Shown piece after piece: positions 1 to 7,886 of a stretch of DNA of 45,290 bases. The stretch's first letter is position 1; the number at the start of each line of letters is the position of its first letter. Under the pieces are notes generated by a model. That model had not been told where the DNA came from, did not search any database, and was given only the letters and a program-made list of their open reading frames with translations. Both the position numbers and the translations under genes were made by a program. Source of the stretch: Ardenticatenaceae bacterium. Its GTDB lineage: Bacteria > Chloroflexota > Anaerolineae > Promineifilales > Promineifilaceae. Location: NCBI GenBank assembly GCA_030065875.1, contig JASJCR010000069.1, forward strand, positions 1 to 45,290. The letters are read 5' to 3'.

Positions 1-83
1 CGTTTCTGACGGTGGACAAGCGGCTCAACCAGGCCCAGCCGCTGGGCGATTTTTTTTGCGGTCCAACGCATTTGGTGAATCAT
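1..83 (-). CDS. N-terminus of a truncated gene, possibly GH38 alpha-mannosidase
   Basis: On the minus strand an ATG (complement of 81-83) opens a frame that runs off the window edge, giving 27 residues that begin MIHQMRWTAKKIAQRLGLVE. The start is supported by a Shine-Dalgarno sequence (TTGGAGG) 5 nt upstream. The pattern of a basic amphipathic helix with 'IAQRLxLVEPLVxRQ' resembles, from memory, the start of Ams1/MAN2C1-type GH38 alpha-mannosidases, but 27 residues are too few to be sure. It is co-oriented with the atp genes but separated from them by a terminator and about 395 bp of repeats, so it is probably a separate transcription unit. Confidence 0.4.
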   Translation of the reverse strand, partial: MIHQMRWTAKKIAQRLGLVEPLVHRQK

Positions 84-174
84 AGCGCCTCCAATTATTT
101 CGTGCCTATTGTCCTCCTTTTGGGTAAATCGCAAAAATAAGTTACTACTTTGACAAACAGCTTTTGACGGACAT

Positions 175-204
175 TGTAAGGCCGCAGCATGCTGCGGCCC
201 TACA
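175..204. repeat. 30-bp near-perfect palindrome (REP-like)
   Basis: The core GGCCGCAGCATGCTGCGGCC (180-199) is a perfect 20-bp palindrome. Its flanks TGTAA and CTACA extend it to 30 bp with one mismatched pair. It lies in the gene-free stretch 84-478 and has no following T-run, so it looks like a dispersed intergenic palindrome rather than a terminator. Confidence 0.7.
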
Positions 205-236
205 GCGCATGGATCCGCTCTTTTTTTTGAAGACCC

Positions 237-257
237 AACCGATTCCTAAAATCGGTT
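237..257. repeat. Small hairpin in intergenic repeat region
   Basis: AACCGATT (237-244) and AATCGGTT (250-257) form a perfect 8-bp stem around the loop CCTAA. The rest of 84-420 holds low-complexity and repeat-like DNA, including a 'TTCGTTCAGAATGACAG' fragment near 330-346. I see no credible gene there. Confidence 0.55.
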
Positions 258-354
258 CTATAGACCCCAATAGTTTTTGTGTCTGTCCTCTTTTGACCGG
301 AGCTTGGCGAGATTCTTCACGCCGCTGCGCTTCGTTCAGAATGACAGGTGGTTC

Positions 355-405
355 GCGACCGGATTTATTCGGTCGCGTTAAAAGGTCGCAACTTGAGTTA
401 AATTT
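355..405 (-). repeat. Dispersed mosaic element, copy 1 (hairpin plus AACTTGAGTTAA)
   Basis: A hairpin GCGACCG/CGGTCGC (355-361 and 370-376) is followed by AACTTGAGTTAA. Read on the minus strand this gives TTAACTCAAGTTGC, a short spacer, then a palindrome containing GAATAAAT. The same order of parts is found at 13,891, 39,868 (also reversed) and 45,131, so this is one member of a dispersed family. Confidence 0.6.
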
Positions 406-420
406 AAGTAACTCATCAAT

Positions 421-451
421 AAAAAAAGGCCGGGTTACACCGGCCTTTTTT
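421..451 (-). terminator. Rho-independent terminator after atpF
   Basis: A 12-bp perfect stem (AAAAAAGGCCGG at 422-433 against CCGGCCTTTTTT at 440-451, loop GTTACA) lies 28 bp past the atpF stop. On the minus strand it ends in a U-run, and because the stem is A-rich at its other foot it could also stop transcription from the left. It marks the end of the atp operon, which therefore does not continue into F1 genes. Confidence 0.9.
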
Positions 452-478
452 AAATCAGTTTAATCTTTCGGCAGTTGA

Positions 479-1183
479 TTACTTCAAATTGCCGGCCATC
501 TCAGACATTTGAGCGGCGACGCTGTTGTCGATCACCTGATCGCCAACTCGAATCACCAGGCCACCCAGGATATCCGGATCGACTTTAAATTCAACTTCAG
601 ATGCGCTGATCGCTTTTTTGACTTGAGCTACTTCTTCGTCAGTCAACGGCAGGGCGCTGGTCACGGTGGCTTTGGCCCCGGACACACCGGAAACCGAGGC
701 CGGCACTTTGGCAAAGAATTCACCGATCAACTCGCGCTGACGGGCTTCGCTGAGCGAGGCACCGACAATTTTATTGGCGGCCGCCATCGAAATCGCCGCA
801 ACCTGACTGCGCAAACCGGCCAGAACGCGATTGCGCTCTTCTTCAGCATCTTCACGAGCAGCAGCTAAAATATTGCGCGCTTCGTCATTGGCTTCAACCG
901 TAATGTTCTTGGCGCTTGCTTCAGCAGCGGTAACCGCATCTGAACGGATTTTGGCCGCTTCCGCTCGGGCATCTTCCCGAATTTTGTTGGCTTCGGCCTC
1001 AGCGTTGTCGCGGGCGATGGCCGCCTGGCGGGCATCTTCCAACCCTTTGGCGATGCGCTCCTTGCGCTGCTCCAGGACATTCAAGATTGGCTCGTAGGTC
1101 AGCCCTTTCAGGACAAAATACAGCACGGTGATCCCGGCAATCTGCATCAACAAGTAGCCTATGTTAATACCTAATGCTTCCAT
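479..1183 (-). CDS. atpF: ATP synthase F0 subunit b with C-terminal delta-type domain
   Basis: This is the peripheral-stalk b subunit. Residues 6-25 are the single membrane helix, about 30-155 form the long charged coiled coil, and about 172-234 match the C-terminal part of the delta/OSCP subunit ('VDPDILGGLVIRVGDQVID'). At 234 residues it is about 70 longer than a plain b subunit. The alpha-binding N-terminal helical bundle of delta is missing, so this is a partial b-delta fusion. The start ATG follows GGAG on the transcript. It is the last gene of atpZ-atpB-atpE-atpF and is followed by a terminator. The remaining subunits (alpha, gamma, beta, epsilon and possibly a full delta) must be encoded elsewhere. 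Confidence 0.92.
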   Translation of the reverse strand: MEALGINIGYLLMQIAGITVLYFVLKGLTYEPILNVLEQRKERIAKGLEDARQAAIARDNAEAEANKIREDARAEAAKIRSDAVTAAEASAKNITVEANDEARNILAAAREDAEEERNRVLAGLRSQVAAISMAAANKIVGASLSEARQRELIGEFFAKVPASVSGVSGAKATVTSALPLTDEEVAQVKKAISASEVEFKVDPDILGGLVIRVGDQVIDNSVAAQMSEMAGNLK

Positions 1184-1249
1184 GGTTCTCTTTTACTCCA
1201 TCAATTTAAATAGCAGACCGCTTTTAAATCGCTTTCTCTGTTGGTCAAA

Positions 1250-1498
1250 TTAGAATACGAACAGGATAATCAAGGCTACAACCAGGGCGTAAATCGCGAT
1301 CGCTTCCGCAAACGCAATACCCAAGATCATGTTGGTCTGAATGTTACCGCTGGCGTCCGGATTCCGGGCGATACCCTGAACCGCACCACCGACCAAAATA
1401 CCGATACCGGCACCGGCACCAATGGCACCCAACATCGCCAAACCGGCGCCGAGTGCTTTCAAACCTGTAGCGAGTTCCGCTGCTGCTGCTGCATCCAT
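1250..1498 (-). CDS. atpE: ATP synthase F0 subunit c
   Basis: This is the rotor-ring c subunit, 82 residues with two membrane helices. Helix 1 carries the glycine-rich packing motif (GAIGAGAGIGILVGG, about 24-38), followed by the polar loop ARNPD (44-48). Helix 2 carries the ion-binding carboxylate Glu65 in 'GIAFAEAIAIYAL'. Glu65 is followed by Ala rather than Ser/Thr, and the Gln of the sodium motif is not evident, so proton coupling is likely. A strong ribosome site (TTGGAGG) lies 9 nt before the ATG. It sits between atpB (93-nt gap) and atpF (66-nt gap). Confidence 0.95.
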   Translation of the reverse strand: MDAAAAAELATGLKALGAGLAMLGAIGAGAGIGILVGGAVQGIARNPDASGNIQTNMILGIAFAEAIAIYALVVALIILFVF

Positions 1499-1590
1499 GA
1501 GCGTTTATCCTCCAATGAGTAAGATTTCTTTTAACTTTAAACTTTTTACTTCTAACTTAAATCGGGTAGACCGATCTTGTAAACAACAAT

Positions 1591-2730
1591 TTAATGATGA
1601 TCGTCGTGATCATCCCCATGATGGCTTTCCGTCGCGCCAACCATAAAGATTAACATCAGCAGGGCAAAGACCAGCGCCTGAATGATGCCGACAAAAAATT
1701 CCAGGCCAAAGAAGACCAGGTTGGCGGCCGGGAGCAGGAAGGCCATCACAAAAAGCAGGACCATACCGGCAAAGATGTTACCGAGAAGCCGGAAGGCAAA
1801 CGATAGAACTTTTGAAATCTCGGACACCAGCTCCAACGCCCCGACGGCCACGTCGATCGCCCGGATCGGGTTTTTGCCAACCTCCGCCCCAAAGCCCGGG
1901 GCAATAAAGGGGAAGAATTTGGCCAGATAGCCACGGACACCCAGATATTTAAAGCCATAAAACTGAACCATGACCATGGCAATCAGAGCAAAGGCCAGGG
2001 TCATATTGAGGTCGGTGGCCGCCGGCCGGAAAAACGGCACAATGGTCCAATCGGCCGCCTCCGGGTTAAACCCAACTTTCTCGTTATGGTCTTCGACGAT
2101 GGGTGCCTCGGGATCGGCCTCGCGATCTTTACGCACCAAAATGTCAATAAAAGGTATACCCAAGGGGCTAACGCGCAGGTCGCCCTTATTTTCTTCATCA
2201 ACCTTATCAAAGACGTCGTGACCAATCTCCTCGGCCTCTTCCTGACTCAACCCTTCATCCTCGGCCGCGGCAATCGCCTTAAGCTCTTCAAAATGGGGCT
2301 TATGTTCCCAAATACCCACGCTGTCAAAGCCAGGCATCAATCCAAGCAAATTGGAAACAAGAATGATGAGAATGTAGGTCATGAAGAAGGGGAAAAAATC
2401 TTTGATCTTTTTTGGGCCGGCAATATTTTCGGCGAAATTATAGGCCCCTTCAACAATCATTTCGAAAAAGTTATAAAAACCGGTGGGGACTTCATCCGCC
2501 GTGCGTGACCGGGCCCTCAGGGAGAAAGCGATGATCAGGACAACGGTCCACGCCAGCAGGGTGGCCGAAAAGGTGTTGGTCCATCCGTTGAGGAGAGGAA
2601 GCCCCTCCGTTCCTGGATAAACTTCTCCAGGCAGCTGAATAAACGGCCGTACGGGAGAGATTAATGGAATCAGGCCACAGCTCATTAATACGAGCAGGAT
2701 AATGAAACCGTATATAAGTACTCTTCTCAT
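1591..2730 (-). CDS. atpB: ATP synthase F0 subunit a, with acidic insertion
   Basis: This is the stator proton-channel subunit. The essential arginine is visible as Arg314 in 'SFAFRLLGN', and 'PFFRPAATDLNMTLA' (about 232-246) is the usual helix preceding it. The protein is 379 residues against about 230-290 in most bacteria. The extra length is an acidic, hydrophilic insertion (about 141-229) between 'LLGLMPGF' and 'PFFRP'. The C-terminus is His/Asp-rich (ESHHGDDHDDHH). Its ATG overlaps the stop of the upstream atpZ-like gene by 4 bp (ATGA), indicating translational coupling. Confidence 0.95.
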   Translation of the reverse strand: MRRVLIYGFIILLVLMSCGLIPLISPVRPFIQLPGEVYPGTEGLPLLNGWTNTFSATLLAWTVVLIIAFSLRARSRTADEVPTGFYNFFEMIVEGAYNFAENIAGPKKIKDFFPFFMTYILIILVSNLLGLMPGFDSVGIWEHKPHFEELKAIAAAEDEGLSQEEAEEIGHDVFDKVDEENKGDLRVSPLGIPFIDILVRKDREADPEAPIVEDHNEKVGFNPEAADWTIVPFFRPAATDLNMTLAFALIAMVMVQFYGFKYLGVRGYLAKFFPFIAPGFGAEVGKNPIRAIDVAVGALELVSEISKVLSFAFRLLGNIFAGMVLLFVMAFLLPAANLVFFGLEFFVGIIQALVFALLMLIFMVGATESHHGDDHDDHH

Positions 2731-3047
2731 GATATGTCGTTCTTTTCCTCGCTTTGCGCTTCGGATTTTTCTTTTGACGCTTCCAACGCTTCAGCTCTGG
2801 CGTTTGCCCGGGCCAGCGTACGCAGGCTGATCTGAATCATCGCATAAAGCGATACCGGGAAACTGCCTAACATCAAGATGATGGTCACCCATTTCCGATC
2901 ATCGTTGCCCAGCAGGCCGTCTATGTACCAGCCAACGCCAAACGAGACACCGATAATTACGATGGCGACAACACCGACGATACAGCCGATTTGGCTGACG
3001 GTATTGACAAGGTGTGCTGTTTGTTGAACGTTCGAATTTTGGGACAC
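2727..3047 (-). CDS. AtpZ/AtpI-like small membrane protein
   Basis: A 106-residue protein with two predicted membrane helices (about 17-41 and 55-72), a Trp-Tyr-Ile-Asp turn and a charged C-terminal tail. It is first in the operon, directly ahead of atpB with a 4-bp overlap, which is the usual place for AtpI or AtpZ/AtpQ. Those proteins are linked to c-ring assembly or Mg/Ca handling. Sequence similarity is weak by eye, so the call relies mainly on size, topology and position. Confidence 0.75.
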   Translation of the reverse strand: MSQNSNVQQTAHLVNTVSQIGCIVGVVAIVIIGVSFGVGWYIDGLLGNDDRKWVTIILMLGSFPVSLYAMIQISLRTLARANARAEALEASKEKSEAQSEEKNDIS

Positions 3048-3074
3048 TTTAATACATTGAAGGGTCGATTGAGA

Positions 3075-3102
3075 ATTATATCACAATCGCTAGGGGGGGC
3101 AA
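3075..3102 (-). promoter_or_regulatory. Sigma70-type promoter for atpZ-atpB-atpE-atpF
   Basis: On the minus strand TTGCCC (complement of 3097-3102) and a perfect TATAAT (complement of 3075-3080) are separated by 16 bp. They lie about 28 bp before the first start codon of the atp operon. The -35 box matches the consensus at four of six positions. Confidence 0.65.
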
Positions 3103-3130
3103 TAATTCCCCCGTTAGAGTTAAAATAGAG

Positions 3131-3154
3131 AACCCCACATTAAAATGCGGGGCT
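3131..3154 (-). terminator. Hairpin after nuoN, probable terminator
   Basis: CCCCACATT/AATGCGGGG (3133-3141 and 3144-3152, one G-T pair) forms a compact hairpin 20 bp past the nuoN stop and before the atp promoter. The following U-tract is interrupted. Nearly the same palindrome recurs at 25,982-26,001, so it may be a repeat element used as a terminator. Confidence 0.6.
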
Positions 3155-3172
3155 TCTTGAATTTTTACAAAT

Positions 3173-4618
3173 TTAGAAAAACACCTGGGCCGCCAGACGT
3201 GTCCAATCAAATACGGCCGAAGGTACAATACCCAGATAGAGAATACCCAGGGTGCAGATACCCAGAGCCAGGGCGGCCGCCCGTGAAACCGGAATCGGCT
3301 GCTCTTCGTCATCTGAACGGTACAAATACATGTGTTTGGCCACGCTCAAATAGTAGAACAGGGCGATAAAGGCGTTGATCAGGCCGATTAGAGCCAGCCA
3401 CCAGAAACCGGCCTCAACCGCCGCTCGAAAGATAAAAAGCTTGCCAAAAAATCCGGCCGCCGGCGGAATGCCTCCCAATGAAAGGAGGGCCAACAGCATG
3501 ACGATCGCCAAATACGGACTGCGGCGGCTCAAACCGTTCAAATCTTCAATTTCATCGGAGCCGGTAACGCGGCTCAACAAAATCACCACCCCAAAAGCGG
3601 CGATATTGGTGAAAACATACATGTAAAGATAAAAGAGAATGCTGCCCGTTCCGTCAACTGAATAGGTCACCAGACCGATTAACAGATAACCGGCCTGAGC
3701 GATCCCGGAATACGCCAGCAGGCGCTTGATGTTGGTTTGCCAAAGAGCGGCCATGTTGCCTAAAACCATCGAGAGGATCGACATGACCACCACCATGACC
3801 CACCAATTTTGATTGCTGGGGTTGCCAACCGCACCGGACATGAAGAGGCGCAAAAATACGGCAAAACCGGCCGCTTTGGAAGCGGTTGACAGGATCGCCG
3901 TGGTCGAGGTTGGAGCCCCTTCGTAAACGTCGGGTGACCAAAAATGAAACGGCACGGCCGACACTTTGAAGCCAAACCCGGCCACCACCAAGATCGTCGA
4001 CAGCAGGAGCATCGGTTGGCTAATATTCCCCAAAACCGCTTGGGTCAACAGGGAAATATTGGTTTCGCCGGTAATGCCGTACAAAAAGCTCAAGCCGTAC
4101 AACATCACGGCCGAGGCGAACGCCCCGTACACAAAATATTTGATCCCGGCTTCCGGTGACCGGCGGCCGTCGGTAGCATACCCGGACAGCACATAAAACG
4201 AAATACTGGCGGTTTCCAAAGCCAGATAAAGGATAATCATATCGCCGGCCGCGGCCATCAGGTTAAAGCCAACGGTGGCCAACATGACCAGGGCGTACCA
4301 TTCCCCATGCTGCAGGCGAGGTACATCAACCGTCAACATACAGGTTACCAGGGCGGCCATCACAAACATCGTTCGAAAGACCAGCGTAAAGGCGTCGTTG
4401 CGGAACATACCGCCCCATATCTCCTGGGGTACCTCTCCGGGAACACCGGCAAACGAGAGGCCGGCGGTGACCAGCAGAACGACAAACACCCCCCAGGAGG
4501 AAAGCAGGCCAACCCCGCGCTTCCGATCCCCTTTCGGGTGACGGCCGTATACGAGAACGATCGCCGCCAGGATAATTAATAAGATCTCAGGCAGAATCGC
4601 GAGATACGACGTAATCAT
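3173..4618 (-). CDS. nuoN: NADH-quinone oxidoreductase subunit N
   Basis: An antiporter-like membrane subunit of complex I, 481 residues with about 14 membrane helices. The proton-path residues are all visible: the TM5 glutamate in 'LYLALETASISFYVL', the TM7 lysine in 'GFKVSAVPFHFWSPDVYEG', the TM8 lysine in 'STASKAAGF', and the TM12 lysine in 'AAGFFGKLFIF'. It is the last nuo gene. Its ATG overlaps the stop of the upstream nuoM paralogue by one base (TAATG), so the two are translationally coupled. Confidence 0.96.
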   Translation of the reverse strand: MITSYLAILPEILLIILAAIVLVYGRHPKGDRKRGVGLLSSWGVFVVLLVTAGLSFAGVPGEVPQEIWGGMFRNDAFTLVFRTMFVMAALVTCMLTVDVPRLQHGEWYALVMLATVGFNLMAAAGDMIILYLALETASISFYVLSGYATDGRRSPEAGIKYFVYGAFASAVMLYGLSFLYGITGETNISLLTQAVLGNISQPMLLLSTILVVAGFGFKVSAVPFHFWSPDVYEGAPTSTTAILSTASKAAGFAVFLRLFMSGAVGNPSNQNWWVMVVVMSILSMVLGNMAALWQTNIKRLLAYSGIAQAGYLLIGLVTYSVDGTGSILFYLYMYVFTNIAAFGVVILLSRVTGSDEIEDLNGLSRRSPYLAIVMLLALLSLGGIPPAAGFFGKLFIFRAAVEAGFWWLALIGLINAFIALFYYLSVAKHMYLYRSDDEEQPIPVSRAAALALGICTLGILYLGIVPSAVFDWTRLAAQVFF

Positions 4619-6273
4619 TAAGAACCTCCAAGCGCGCGGATAAATCCAGCAACCGCGTTTTGAGCTGTATCGACCACCGTCACATCCTGTGTGGCCACGA
4701 TGGCATCGTTGACCCGGGCAACCACCGGCTCCATCCCAGCTTGAACGATCGGGGCGATGACCGAGGGGAAGAACCCGATGGCGATCATGGTGGCGCAGAA
4801 GAGCACCATCACCACTTTGTCGATGGGCAAAATCGGTTTCATATCGTGCCAGGCGTGCTCATCGTACTCGCCAAAGAAAACGGACGACAGGGCGCGCAGC
4901 AAATAAGCGGCCGTAAAAACGATACCGAGAACCGACAGCAAGGCCACGACGTTGTAGTAAGCGGCCGGGTTTAAACCGAGGAAGGTGTTGGGCGTGGCCC
5001 CAAAGTTGAGCGACTTCCCTTCCCAAATCCCCATAAAGATCGGAAATTCGGCAATAAAGCCGGACAGGCCAGGCATCCCCATCGAGACCAGGGAACTGAT
5101 AATAAAAGCCACCATCGCCCAAGGCAGGGGCTTCATCATCCCCTGCAGCTCATCCATATTCCGGCTGTGCGCCCGATCGTAGATGATCCCCACAATCGTA
5201 AAGAAGAGGGCGGTCATGATCCCGTGGCTGACCATCTGGATCCCTGCCCCCACAAACCCGTTGAGGGTCATGGTGGCAAAACCCATGGCCACCAGCCCCA
5301 TGTGGGAGACCGATGAGTAGCCGATCATGTATTTCATATCGCGCTGGCGCATGGCGATCAGGGCCCCGTAGACCACGTTGATCGTCGTCAGGATGATCAG
5401 GAAGGGCATCCAGTACACCGCCCCTTCCGGCAGAAGCTGGATGCCAACGCGCATGGCGGCGTATGCGCCCAGCTTCATCAACACCCCGGCGTGAATCATC
5501 GACACGGCCGTGGGCGCAGCCACGTGACCATCCGGTGACCAGTTGTGGAAGGGGAACATACCGGCCAGGACGATAAAGCCCAGGAAAACCGGCATAAACC
5601 ACGTCACCTGCAAATCAAATGGGAACTGCACTTCAGACCACACGCGCAGGTCAAAGGTTTGTTCGATCCCCAGCGAAGGCAGCTGAAAGTAAAGAACCAG
5701 AAAACCGATAATTGAGATAAAGCTGCCGATGAGCAGATAAAGGGTCAGCTTCATGGCTGCGTATTCGCGCCGCTCTTTCCAACCCCAGATCACGATCATG
5801 ACGTACATGGGCAGCACGGCCAGCTCGTAAAAGAAGAAAAGCAAAACGCCGTCAACGGAGACAAACACCCCCTGTACGCCGGCTACCAGCAGCATAAAAA
5901 AGGCATAGAATTCACGCGGCCGGTCGTCAATGCTCCACGAAATCAAGGTGCCGCCCACCCCTACCAGGGCGGTCAGCAGCACCAGGGTGGCGCTCATGCC
6001 GTCAACCCCCAAAATATAGCCGATCCCCACGCTTTCAATCCACGGGAACTCTTCGACAAAGTAGAGGGTATCTGTCCAGGGCGTGCCGGGATCGGGTAAA
6101 TTAAACAAATAGAAGACATACACGTAGCTGGACAAAATCAGGCCGATGGCCATCGTACCCAGCGCCAGCATGCGCGCGTTCTCTCCCCGCTCCTTGGGCA
6201 GCAGCAAAATGAGTACGGCCGCCACGATGGGTGACAGCGTAATCACACTTAAAAACGGAAATCCTGCTTCCAT
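4618..6273 (-). CDS. nuoM: Second NuoM-type subunit (complex I), TM7 lysine missing
   Basis: A 551-residue antiporter-like subunit of the NuoM family, the second of two in tandem. The TM5 glutamate (Glu150, 'FFFYELAVLPMY'), TM8 lysine (Lys267, 'VLMKLGAY') and TM12 glutamate (Glu409, 'SGFIAEF') are kept. In the TM7 stretch just before 'PFHNWSPDGH', the lysine seen in the neighbouring NuoM (Lys240) is replaced by Leu236. This residue is thought to be central to proton transfer, so the subunit may pump differently or serve a structural role. A long extension (about 420-440) separates TM12 and TM13. The start lies 28 bp after the stop of the first nuoM. Confidence 0.93.
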   Translation of the reverse strand: MEAGFPFLSVITLSPIVAAVLILLLPKERGENARMLALGTMAIGLILSSYVYVFYLFNLPDPGTPWTDTLYFVEEFPWIESVGIGYILGVDGMSATLVLLTALVGVGGTLISWSIDDRPREFYAFFMLLVAGVQGVFVSVDGVLLFFFYELAVLPMYVMIVIWGWKERREYAAMKLTLYLLIGSFISIIGFLVLYFQLPSLGIEQTFDLRVWSEVQFPFDLQVTWFMPVFLGFIVLAGMFPFHNWSPDGHVAAPTAVSMIHAGVLMKLGAYAAMRVGIQLLPEGAVYWMPFLIILTTINVVYGALIAMRQRDMKYMIGYSSVSHMGLVAMGFATMTLNGFVGAGIQMVSHGIMTALFFTIVGIIYDRAHSRNMDELQGMMKPLPWAMVAFIISSLVSMGMPGLSGFIAEFPIFMGIWEGKSLNFGATPNTFLGLNPAAYYNVVALLSVLGIVFTAAYLLRALSSVFFGEYDEHAWHDMKPILPIDKVVMVLFCATMIAIGFFPSVIAPIVQAGMEPVVARVNDAIVATQDVTVVDTAQNAVAGFIRALGGS

Positions 6274-6301
6274 AATTTAACTCTCTCAAATCGTTTGGCG
6301 G

Positions 6302-7867
6302 TTAGCCAAACAGACGGGTTACTGTATCGTTAATCACTGACAGCATAAGCTGCGGCCAGATACCGAGGGCCAACATCATAATCATCAGCGGCCAGATGAC
6401 CACGTGCTCGGTCAACGTCATCTTGGGCAAACCTACCCACTCCGGCTTTGTTTCACCGTGCAGGGTTTCGCCAATTCCTTTCAAAATGTAAGCGCCGGTC
6501 ATCAGCAGACCGATCATCGACAGGGCCACCTGGGCGTAAAAAATATTCCAGGCGGAGCTGGTGATCATAAATTCTCCAACAAAGCCGTTGAGGCCGGGCA
6601 GACCCAGCGACGCCATGCTGGTAAAGATCAGGATGCCCCCGTAAACCGGCAGCACCGACCAGATGCCGCCGTACTGTTTGAGATCGCGGGTGTGGGTACG
6701 CTCGTAAATCACCCCCACCAGGAAGAACATCCCGGCGGCCGATAACCCGTGATTGATCATCTGCAGCACGGCCCCGTTGGTGGCCATAATCGCATCAGCG
6801 GCCAGCACCCCATCCACCTGATTGTTGAGGTTAATGCCGTAAACATACGCCATCATGGCGATGCCCAAAACGACAAACCCCATGTGGTTGACCGAAGAAT
6901 AGGCGACCAGACGCTTGAAATCCCACTGGCCAAAGGCGGCAAATCCACCCAAGACGATGCTCAGAGCGCCCAGCCACGCCAGTATAAAGGCGGTGGTGCT
7001 GGCCAGCTCTGGGAAGAGGGGAATCACCAGGCGAATAAAGCCATACGCGCCAAGCTTGAGCAGCACGCCGGCCAAAATCATCGAGCCGGCCGTGGGTGCC
7101 TGCGTATGGGCATCGGGCAGCCAGGTGTGAAACGGCCAGATTGGCACCTTGATGGCAAAAGCCACAAAAAAGGCGGCGTAAGCGAGCCATTTTAACGTCG
7201 TGATCGAGAAAATCCCGGCCGTATTGGCCAAAGTACTCTGATCGATGTTGACCCAGGCGGTCATCAGCGTGGGAATGTCAAACGTCCCGGTTGATAAACC
7301 CATAATCTGGATCGACAGCAGCAGCCCCAGACTGCCGGCCATGGTGTAAATAAAGAATTTAAACGAGGCGTAGACCTTGTCTTTGCCCCCCCAGATGCGG
7401 ATCAGGAAGTAAATCGGCACCAGCCCGATCTCCCAGAAGATAAAGAAGATCATCAGGTCGAGCGCCCCAAACAGGCCGATCATCGCCCCTTCCATAACGA
7501 GCAGAAGGGACATAAACATTTTGACCTTTTCTTCGATGCCAAACGAAGCCAGGATGGCCAAAGGCGTCAGCACGGCCGAGAGCAAAATCAGCGGCAGGCT
7601 GATCCCGTCAACCCCCACGTGATAGCTGGAGCCAAGCAGCGGGAACCACTCAACCTTTTGCACAAACTGAAAGGTCGGGTCGCCGCGGAATTGATCCACC
7701 CAGATAAACCACATGGTCAGGGCCAGGGCCAGCGGCACCATGCTGAGGAAGAAAGTCACCCGCCGGATGATCCATTTTTCATCATCAGGGAGTAAAAAGA
7801 CGATCAACCCGCCGATTACCGGGGTGAAGATGGTCAATGTAACGATATTGTTTAGTAACCAATCCAT
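6302..7867 (-). CDS. nuoM: NADH-quinone oxidoreductase subunit M (canonical copy)
   Basis: A proton-pumping subunit of complex I, 521 residues. All key charges are present: Glu146 ('FIFWEIGLVPIY'), Lys240 ('AFAIKVPIWPFHTWLPDAH'), Lys271 ('GVLLKLGAYGF') and Glu432 ('GFVGEFM'). It lies between nuoL (19-bp gap) and a divergent second nuoM, all on the minus strand in one apparent operon. Length and motifs are ordinary for the family, so this copy is taken as the conventional NuoM. Confidence 0.96.
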   Translation of the reverse strand: MDWLLNNIVTLTIFTPVIGGLIVFLLPDDEKWIIRRVTFFLSMVPLALALTMWFIWVDQFRGDPTFQFVQKVEWFPLLGSSYHVGVDGISLPLILLSAVLTPLAILASFGIEEKVKMFMSLLLVMEGAMIGLFGALDLMIFFIFWEIGLVPIYFLIRIWGGKDKVYASFKFFIYTMAGSLGLLLSIQIMGLSTGTFDIPTLMTAWVNIDQSTLANTAGIFSITTLKWLAYAAFFVAFAIKVPIWPFHTWLPDAHTQAPTAGSMILAGVLLKLGAYGFIRLVIPLFPELASTTAFILAWLGALSIVLGGFAAFGQWDFKRLVAYSSVNHMGFVVLGIAMMAYVYGINLNNQVDGVLAADAIMATNGAVLQMINHGLSAAGMFFLVGVIYERTHTRDLKQYGGIWSVLPVYGGILIFTSMASLGLPGLNGFVGEFMITSSAWNIFYAQVALSMIGLLMTGAYILKGIGETLHGETKPEWVGLPKMTLTEHVVIWPLMIMMLALGIWPQLMLSVINDTVTRLFG

Positions 7868-7886
7868 AATAACTTATAACCAATCA

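Noticed and set aside
164..463. A 99-residue plus-strand ORF
   Set aside because: It runs through a palindrome, repeat fragments and a terminator hairpin, has no ribosome site, and looks like no protein family.
1250..1498. Sodium-coupled c subunit
   Set aside because: Glu65 is followed by Ala rather than Ser/Thr and the sodium-binding Gln is not evident.
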